Shown here piece after piece: positions 6,498-11,144 of a stretch of DNA of 11,144 nt. The DNA is taken from contig JAEUMU010000205.1 in the NCBI GenBank assembly GCA_016791325.1, positions 1-11,144 on the forward strand, given 5' to 3'. Under the pieces are notes generated by a model. That model searched no databases. It saw nothing but the letters and a program-made list of their open reading frames with translations, and was not told where the DNA came from. The DNA comes from Hyphomonadaceae bacterium. Lineage in GTDB: Bacteria > Pseudomonadota > Alphaproteobacteria > Caulobacterales > Aquidulcibacteraceae. Position 1 is the first letter of the stretch; every line of letters begins with the position of its first letter. Position numbers and translations under genes: made by a program.

Positions 6498-7226
6498 TCA
6501 GCCCAGCGGGCCGCCGCGCCAGTGCGGCGCCGGCGCGCGCTGAAGCGCGGCCTGCACCGCCGCCCGCGCCAGCAGGCGGGTGGAATCGAGGGTCGGCAAC
6601 GGCGAGACATCCGGCGTCACCAGCAAGGGAATCTCGGTGCAGGAGAGCGCCACCGCGTCACACCCCTCTTCGCGCTGCAGCCTGGCGATGATGCCGACAT
6701 ACGCTTCCCGCGCTGGCGCGCTGATCACGCCCTGGCAAAGCTCCGCGAAGATGACGTCATCCACGATCTTGCGTTCCCCCGGCGAGGGCGCGCGCATCTC
6801 CAGCCCCGCGCGCGCGAACGCTGCGGGATAGACCGGCCCCTCCATCGTCCAGCGTGTGCCCAGCAGCGCCACGCGGCGGCGGCCATCGGCCTTGGCGCGC
6901 TAAGCGACGATCTCGGCGATGTGCAAGCCAGGCAAAGGCAACGGCGCGCCCGGCTGCTCGAACGCGATGTGCGCGGTGTTATCAGGGCACACGAAAAAGT
7001 CACAGCCGGCGGCCGCCAGGCGTTGCGCGCTGGCCGCTAGATGCACGCGCACGGCGGCCAGCTCGCCGCGATCATAGAGCGTAAGCGTGGGCGCCATGGG
7101 CAGGATGGAAAGCGTGATCTCGGGATGGTCGTGCGCGCCGAGCGCACGCGCCCCTTCGCGCACCATTTCCAGAAAACACAGCGCCGCGCCGTCCGCCGAG
7201 TGGGCCAAGATGCCAATGTGGAGCAT
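6498..7226 (-). pseudogene. aspartate/glutamate racemase family gene with in-frame amber stop
   Basis: One frame of 242 codons plus stop, broken only by TAG at 6900-6902 (codon 109). The part before it (108 residues) has the N-terminal half with FFVCPDNTAHIAF (C80, N83, T84). The part after it (RAKADGRRRVALLGTRWTME onward) has the C-terminal half with ALSCTEIPLL (C196 counting through the stop) and PTLDSTRLL. Both halves are in the same frame and meet without loss or duplication, so this is a point nonsense change (for instance CAG or GAG to TAG), not a frameshift. The enzyme family interconverts D- and L-Asp/Glu or related acids using two cysteines; here the first is in an unusual CPDNT rather than CNT setting. 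A GTG at 6872 could restart the second half but has no SD. It lies 53 bases after ccr and 77 before the M20 start. Alternatives are sequencing error or amber readthrough. Confidence 0.82.
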
Positions 7227-7238
7227 GCGCGAGTGCTA

Positions 7239-7252
7239 GGCCCCCCGGGGCC
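7239..7252. repeat. GC-only inverted repeat between ccr and the racemase-like gene
   Basis: GGCCCC-CC-GGGGCC, 6-bp arms with a 2-base centre, in the 53-base gap after the ccr stop and 12 bases before the racemase ATG. There is no T-run on the minus-strand downstream side, so it is not a standard intrinsic terminator. It could stall transcription or reduce expression past ccr, but that is a guess. Confidence 0.4.
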
Positions 7253-7279
7253 GCCCGCGCAAGCGATGTTCGGCGAACG

Positions 7280-8548
7280 TCAGCGCGCGCCGCTCAGCTC
7301 CAGCACATCCTCAAACGTGCGCAGGCCGCTGCGCTGGGCGCTTACCAGCACGGCCATGTTGCCGGGCGCGTGCTTGTTATCGAGCATCTTCTCGTGCGCG
7401 TCCGGGATTTTGTCCCATGGCAACACCTCGCTCATCGCCGGATCGATGCGGCGATCGATGACCAGCTGGTTGGCCTGGGAGGCGTGATACAGGTGCGCGA
7501 AATGTGAGCCTTGCACGCGCTTCTGGCGCATCCATAGGAAGCGGGCGTCCATGGTGAGATTATAGCCGGTGGTGCCGGCGCAGATCACCACCATGCCGCC
7601 GCGCTTACACACCAGCACCGAAACCGGGAACGTGCTCTCGCCCGGATGCTCGAACACGATATCGACATCCTTGCCGCCCGTGTGCTCCCAGATGGCTTTG
7701 CCGAACTTGCGGCTCTCCTTCATGTAATCGCCAAATTCGGGACCGTTCACTTTCGGCAGCTGGCCCCAGCAATTGAAATCCTTGCGATTGAGCACGGCTT
7801 TCGCGCCCATGCTCATGACGTAGTCGCGCTTGGACTCATCCGAGACGACGCCAATGGCGTGCGCGCCGCTTACAGCGCAAAGCTGCACCGCGAACACGCC
7901 CAGCCCGCCCGAAGCGCCCCACACCAGCACGTTCTGGCCCGGACGCAGCACGTTCGGCCTCCAGCCAAACAGCATGCGATAGGCGGTGGCGAGCGTCAGC
8001 GTATAGCAGGCGCTTTCTTCCCAAGTGAGATGCTTGGGGCGCGGCATCAGCTGGCGCGCCTGCACTCTGCAAAACTGGCCGAAGGAGCCATCGGGGGTTT
8101 CGTAACCCCAGATACGCTGGCTGGGCGAGAACATCGGATCGCCGCCATTGCATTCTTCGTCGTCGCCATCGTCCTGATTGCAATGAATGACGACCTCATC
8201 GCCCGGCTTCCAGCGCTTCACCTTGGAGCCCACGGCCCAGACGATGCCGGAGGCGTCGGAGCCGGCGACGTGATAGGGTTGCTTGTGAACGTCGAGCACG
8301 CTCATCGGCTCGCCGAGGGCGGCCCATACGCCATTATAGTTTACGCCCGCCGCCATCACGAGCACGAGCGCCTCATCCTCGCCCACCTCGGGTACCGGCA
8401 CCTCTTCAAGCTGCATGGCCTGCAGCGGGCGGCCATGACGTTCCTTGCGGATCGCCCACGCCCACATCCGCTTGGGCACATGGAATTGGGGCGGAATCTC
8501 CCCGACGGCGTAGATATCCTTCACCGGCTTTAGGTTGGGCTGGCTCAT
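7280..8548 (-). CDS. ccr: crotonyl-CoA carboxylase/reductase, EMC pathway
   Basis: A 422-residue medium-chain dehydrogenase/reductase that reductively carboxylates crotonyl-CoA to (2S)-ethylmalonyl-CoA with NADPH and CO2, the committed EMC step. Diagnostic features are the N-terminal KRMWAWAIRKERHG segment (27-39), AAGVNYNGVWAALGEP (67-81), the acidic insert CNQDDGDDEECNGGDP (123-138), and the nucleotide-binding loop VWGASGGLGVFAVQL (209-223). VSDESKRDYVMSMGA follows, with Ser/Lys placed to bind the NADPH phosphate. N72 and H349 (GSHFAHLYHA) correspond by position to residues known to hold CO2 in characterised Ccr enzymes; this mapping is by eye. Length and motifs separate it from ordinary quinone or enoyl reductases. 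ATG 8548 is set by GAGGAG (8557-8562) 8 bases upstream, although the frame stays open much further. It is divergent from ecm. Confidence 0.96.
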   Translation of the reverse strand: MSQPNLKPVKDIYAVGEIPPQFHVPKRMWAWAIRKERHGRPLQAMQLEEVPVPEVGEDEALVLVMAAGVNYNGVWAALGEPMSVLDVHKQPYHVAGSDASGIVWAVGSKVKRWKPGDEVVIHCNQDDGDDEECNGGDPMFSPSQRIWGYETPDGSFGQFCRVQARQLMPRPKHLTWEESACYTLTLATAYRMLFGWRPNVLRPGQNVLVWGASGGLGVFAVQLCAVSGAHAIGVVSDESKRDYVMSMGAKAVLNRKDFNCWGQLPKVNGPEFGDYMKESRKFGKAIWEHTGGKDVDIVFEHPGESTFPVSVLVCKRGGMVVICAGTTGYNLTMDARFLWMRQKRVQGSHFAHLYHASQANQLVIDRRIDPAMSEVLPWDKIPDAHEKMLDNKHAPGNMAVLVSAQRSGLRTFEDVLELSGAR

Positions 8549-8790
8549 CCAGGGCTCTCCTCGGACCGCGAGACTGACCCTTTTTGCTGCACTGCGCAAT
8601 AAGCTCGATTTGTGAATGTGATGCATGCGTGGGCGCCGAACGCACCCGTCCCGCAGCGTAAACGCCACTTCATACGCACGTTTTTCCGCCAAACCGATCT
8701 GACCGGGCGAAAATTTCAGCGGTGCGCCACTTTCGCTAGCGGTACGCCTTCTTGCGGTGCAACATGACTTGCTGTTCGGTGGAGCGCGAC
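8549..8790. promoter_or_regulatory. divergent promoter region between ccr and ecm
   Basis: A 242-base gap between the two start codons with no convincing coding frame. It must carry the promoters of both EMC genes. It holds the ccr SD (GAGGAG, 8557-8562), the ecm SD (GGAG, 8781-8784, 6 bases before ATG 8791), a TTGC-N8-GCAA element at 8584-8599, and a more AT-rich patch around 8580-8620. I could not assign -35/-10 boxes with confidence on either strand. Confidence 0.7.
8584..8599. promoter_or_regulatory. candidate regulator site TTGCTGCACTGCGCAA in ccr promoter
   Basis: Outer arms TTGC and GCAA are inverted around TGCACTGC, in a TGC-rich setting 35 bases upstream of the ccr ATG. PhaR, the polyhydroxybutyrate-responsive repressor of many alphaproteobacteria, binds TGC-rich CTGC-N3-4-GCAG-like sites; here CTGC-ACT-GCGC fits only partly. 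Because EMC flux draws on crotonyl-CoA made from the PHB precursor pool, PhaR would be a sensible regulator. The assignment is inference from memory of the motif. Confidence 0.33.
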
Positions 8791-10764
8791 ATGAGCCAAA
8801 CGCCCTTTCAGCACGCGCCCGACGCGCCCTGGATTTTCCGGACCTATGCCGGCCACTCCACCCCGGCGGAGTCCAACAAACTGTACCGCGCCAATTTGGC
8901 GAAAGGACAAACCGGGCTTTCAGTGGCGTTCGATCTGCCGACGCAGACGGGGTACGATAGCGATCACATTCTGGCGCGCGGGGAAGTCGGCAAAGTAGGC
9001 GTGCCGATTGGCCATCTGGGCGATCTACGCGCCCTGTTCGAGGCGATTCCGCTCGAACAGATGAACACCTCGATGACAATCAATGCGCCGGCGGCTTGGC
9101 TGCTGGCGCTTTACGTATCGCTGGCCGAGGAGCAAGGCGCCGATCCCAGAAAGCTCACCGGCACAACGCAGAACGACATTCTGAAAGAATACCTCTCCCG
9201 CGGGACCTACATCTTTCCGCCCGCGCCGAGCCTGAAGCTCACCGCCGACACCATCGCCTGGAGCCTGGATACGATTCCAAAATGGAATCCGATGAACGTG
9301 TGCTCCTACCATCTGCAGGAAGCAGGCGCCACGCCGGAGCAGGAATTGGCGTTCGCGCTGGCGGCGGCGATCGCCGTGCTGGATGAGGTAAAGACGCGCG
9401 GCGAAGTGGCGCCGGAGCGCTTCGCGCTGGTGTTCAGCCGCATTTCGTTCTTCGTGAACGCGGGCATGCGGTTCGTCACCGAGCTCTGCAAGATGCGCGC
9501 GTTCAACGCGCTGTGGGAAGAAATCGGCCGCACACGCTATGGCGTGACGGATGAGAAGGCGCTGCGCTTCCGCTACGGCGTGCAAGTCAACTCGCTGGGG
9601 CTGACTGAGCAGCAGGCGGAAAACAACGTCTATCGTATCCTGCTGGAAACACTGGCGGTGACGCTATCGAAAAGCGCGCGCGCCCGCGCGGTGCAGCTGC
9701 CGGCTTGGAACGAAGCGCTCGGCCTGCCCCGCCCATGGGACCAGCAATGGTCGCTCCGGATGCAGCAAGTGCTGGCCTACGAAACCGATCTGCTGGAGTT
9801 CGAGGATATTTTTGACGGCTCACGCGTGATCGAAGCCAAGGTGGCCGAATTGATCGAAGGCGCACGCGCCGAACTTGCGTCGATCGAGAAAATCGGCGGT
9901 GCGGCCGCGGCGCTTGAGCACATGAAAGCCGCGCTGGTGGACTCCAACCGCCGGCGCATCGAGGCGATTGAGCGCGGGGAGCAAAAGGTCGTCGGCGTCA
10001 ACGCCTACACCCAGGGCGAGCCATCTCCGCTCGAAGCCGGTGAAAAGAACATCCAAACCGTCGATCTCGCCGTCGAGGCCGAGCAGATCGCGCGCCTGAA
10101 AGCGTGGCGCGCTCATCGCGACGCCACCGCCGCGGCGCGTGCGCTGGCGCAGCTGGAAGCCGATGCGCGCGCGGATGTGAACATCATGCCTGCCAGCATC
10201 GCCGCAGCGAAAGCCGGCGCCACCACTGGCGAATGGGCGGCCGCGCTGCGCAAGGTGTACGGCGAATATCGCGGGCCTACCGGCGTTGCGCTCGTGATCG
10301 AAAGTGGCGGCGAGGATATCGAGGCGGTGAAGCGCGATGTCGCGGCGCTGAGCGAAAAACTAGGCCGCCAACTGACGCTCCTGGTCGGCAAGCCGGGGCT
10401 CGACGGCCATTCCAACGGCGCAGAACAGATCGCCGCGCGCGCGCGCGCGGTGGGCATGGATGCGATCTACGAAGGCATCCGCCTGACGCCGGCCGAGATC
10501 GTCGCCGCGGCCAAGGAGAAGCGCGCGCATGCAGTGGGGCTTTCCATTCTTTCGGGCTCGCACTTGGATCTGGTGCAGGAAGTCGTGCGCCTGATGCGCG
10601 CGGAGGGGCTTGAGCATGTGCCGCTGATCGTGGGCGGCATCATTCCACCGGCTGACGCGTTGGCCTTGCGGCAGATGGGCGTGGCGGGCGTCTATACGCC
10701 GAAGGATTTCAAGATCACGCACATCATGGGCGATGTGGTGAAGCTGGTGGCGGCCAAGACGTGA
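8791..10764 (+). CDS. ecm: ethylmalonyl-CoA mutase, B12-dependent, EMC pathway
   Basis: A 657-residue adenosylcobalamin mutase converting (2R)-ethylmalonyl-CoA to (2S)-methylsuccinyl-CoA. The N-terminal mutase barrel opens with PWIFRTYAGHSTPAESNKLY and AFDLPTQTGYDSDH, characteristic of the Ecm/MeaA branch, and includes TGTTQNDILKEY and FPPAPSLKLT. The C-terminal B12 domain carries the base-off ligand motif D538-G-H540-S-N-G543, then LSILSGSH and IVGGIIPP for the nucleotide tail. The fused barrel and B12 domain in about 660 residues fits Ecm; methylmalonyl-CoA mutase large subunits are longer and start differently. ATG 8791 is chosen over upstream TTG 8752 and ATG 8764 because GGAG lies 6 bases before it and the preceding residues (NMTCCSVERD) look non-coding. 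The stop TGA overlaps the GTG of the next gene. The epimerase needed between Ccr and Ecm is not in the window. Confidence 0.95.
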   Translation: MSQTPFQHAPDAPWIFRTYAGHSTPAESNKLYRANLAKGQTGLSVAFDLPTQTGYDSDHILARGEVGKVGVPIGHLGDLRALFEAIPLEQMNTSMTINAPAAWLLALYVSLAEEQGADPRKLTGTTQNDILKEYLSRGTYIFPPAPSLKLTADTIAWSLDTIPKWNPMNVCSYHLQEAGATPEQELAFALAAAIAVLDEVKTRGEVAPERFALVFSRISFFVNAGMRFVTELCKMRAFNALWEEIGRTRYGVTDEKALRFRYGVQVNSLGLTEQQAENNVYRILLETLAVTLSKSARARAVQLPAWNEALGLPRPWDQQWSLRMQQVLAYETDLLEFEDIFDGSRVIEAKVAELIEGARAELASIEKIGGAAAALEHMKAALVDSNRRRIEAIERGEQKVVGVNAYTQGEPSPLEAGEKNIQTVDLAVEAEQIARLKAWRAHRDATAAARALAQLEADARADVNIMPASIAAAKAGATTGEWAAALRKVYGEYRGPTGVALVIESGGEDIEAVKRDVAALSEKLGRQLTLLVGKPGLDGHSNGAEQIAARARAVGMDAIYEGIRLTPAEIVAAAKEKRAHAVGLSILSGSHLDLVQEVVRLMRAEGLEHVPLIVGGIIPPADALALRQMGVAGVYTPKDFKITHIMGDVVKLVAAKT

Positions 10765-11144
10765 CGCCGCGCGAGATTGATCTCGCCACACTCCGCACCT
10801 GGCCGGCCGCGGTCACGGAAGAGCGCAATGGCTGGTTCTTGCTGGCTTCCGGGGGCGTCACCGGGCGTGTGAACGCCGCTTGGCCGCTGGCGTGGGATGG
10901 CGGCGACGTGGAAGGCGCGATCGACGCGGTGGAGGCCTGGTACGCCGCGCGCAGTTTGCCGGCGCGCTTCAAGTTGACCGAGCGCGCGACCTTTCCGCCC
11001 GATCTGCCCAACGCCCTGGCGCGGCGCGGCTACACGCCAGTTTCGCCCACCTTGATCATGACCGCCCCGATCACCGCGCGCGCGGGCGAACCTGAGGTTT
11101 CGCTAAGCCCGACGCCGCCTTCTGCGTTCGACGCAATCATCCGC
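10761..11144 (+). CDS. GNAT-like N-acetyltransferase, 3' truncated by window edge
   Basis: An open frame from GTG 10761 to the window end, 128 codons without a stop. GTG overlaps the ecm TGA as GTGA, a typical coupled start. The visible part includes WFLLASGGVTGRVNAAWPL (about 24-42), AVEAWYAARSLPARFKLTE (about 56-74) and ALARRGYTPVSPTLIM (about 84-99). This pattern of ASGG...R.N...P, WY...LPARF and L...GY resembles the N-terminal half of a two-part GNAT family found in many proteobacteria. The acetyl-CoA-binding motif A would lie beyond the edge, so activity cannot be confirmed. Overlap with ecm implies cotranscription; a link to EMC metabolism is not evident from sequence. Confidence 0.68.
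   Translation, partial: MTPREIDLATLRTWPAAVTEERNGWFLLASGGVTGRVNAAWPLAWDGGDVEGAIDAVEAWYAARSLPARFKLTERATFPPDLPNALARRGYTPVSPTLIMTAPITARAGEPEVSLSPTPPSAFDAIIR

Noticed and set aside
6498..6872. Separate 124-residue gene from GTG 6872
   Set aside because: It is the same frame as the upstream half, has no SD, and is only the C-terminal half of the racemase fold; treated as part of the interrupted gene.
8549..9079. Upstream extension of the ccr frame to 9079
   Set aside because: It would overlap the start of ecm on the other strand, lacks Ccr-like sequence, and the ATG at 8548 has a strong SD and the normal Ccr N-terminus.
1..11144. CRISPR arrays, tRNA/rRNA genes, transposases or phage genes
   Set aside because: No spaced direct repeats, cloverleaf-like sequence or mobile-element protein motifs were found on either strand by reading.

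Overview
The window looks like a chromosomal stretch of a GC-rich alphaproteobacterium, possibly of the Caulobacterales/Hyphomonadaceae type. That placement is inferred from gene content and codon use. The strongest marker is three signature enzymes of the ethylmalonyl-CoA (EMC) pathway: methylsuccinyl-CoA dehydrogenase (mcd, 1504-3108, minus), crotonyl-CoA carboxylase/reductase (ccr, 7280-8548, minus) and B12-dependent ethylmalonyl-CoA mutase (ecm, 8791-10764, plus). Together they convert crotonyl-CoA through ethylmalonyl-CoA and methylsuccinyl-CoA to mesaconyl-CoA. This is the core of a glyoxylate-cycle substitute used to grow on acetyl-CoA-yielding substrates. The remaining pathway genes (mch, mcl, epi, phaA, phaB) are not in the window.

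Layout, left to right. A DoxX-type membrane protein truncated by the window edge (1-354, plus) converges on and overlaps by 4 bases a minus-strand block. Read in its own direction (right to left), that block is: ccr; an Asp/Glu-racemase-family gene split by one in-frame amber codon; a PM20D1-like M20 amidohydrolase; a chagasin-like (I42) lipoprotein; a two-helix membrane protein; a Rieske non-heme iron oxygenase; mcd; a small cysteine-containing lipoprotein; a META/HslJ-like protein; and a second, related small lipoprotein. The four genes from the M20 enzyme to the Rieske oxygenase are joined by exact 4-base stop/start overlaps, so they are probably one translationally coupled unit. mcd follows after a 102-base gap containing a perfect 7-bp-arm palindrome, which suggests it has its own control.

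ccr and ecm are transcribed divergently from a 242-base intergenic region (8549-8790) that must hold both promoters and carries a TTGC-N8-GCAA element close to ccr. ecm overlaps by 4 bases a GNAT-like reading frame that runs off the right edge (10761-11144).

The EMC genes are well understood. The less explained part is the M20 / I42-lipoprotein / two-TM / Rieske cassette between ccr and mcd. It is compact, membrane- and envelope-oriented, and has no obvious link to EMC chemistry. No CRISPR array, tRNA, rRNA, insertion sequence or other mobile element was seen.
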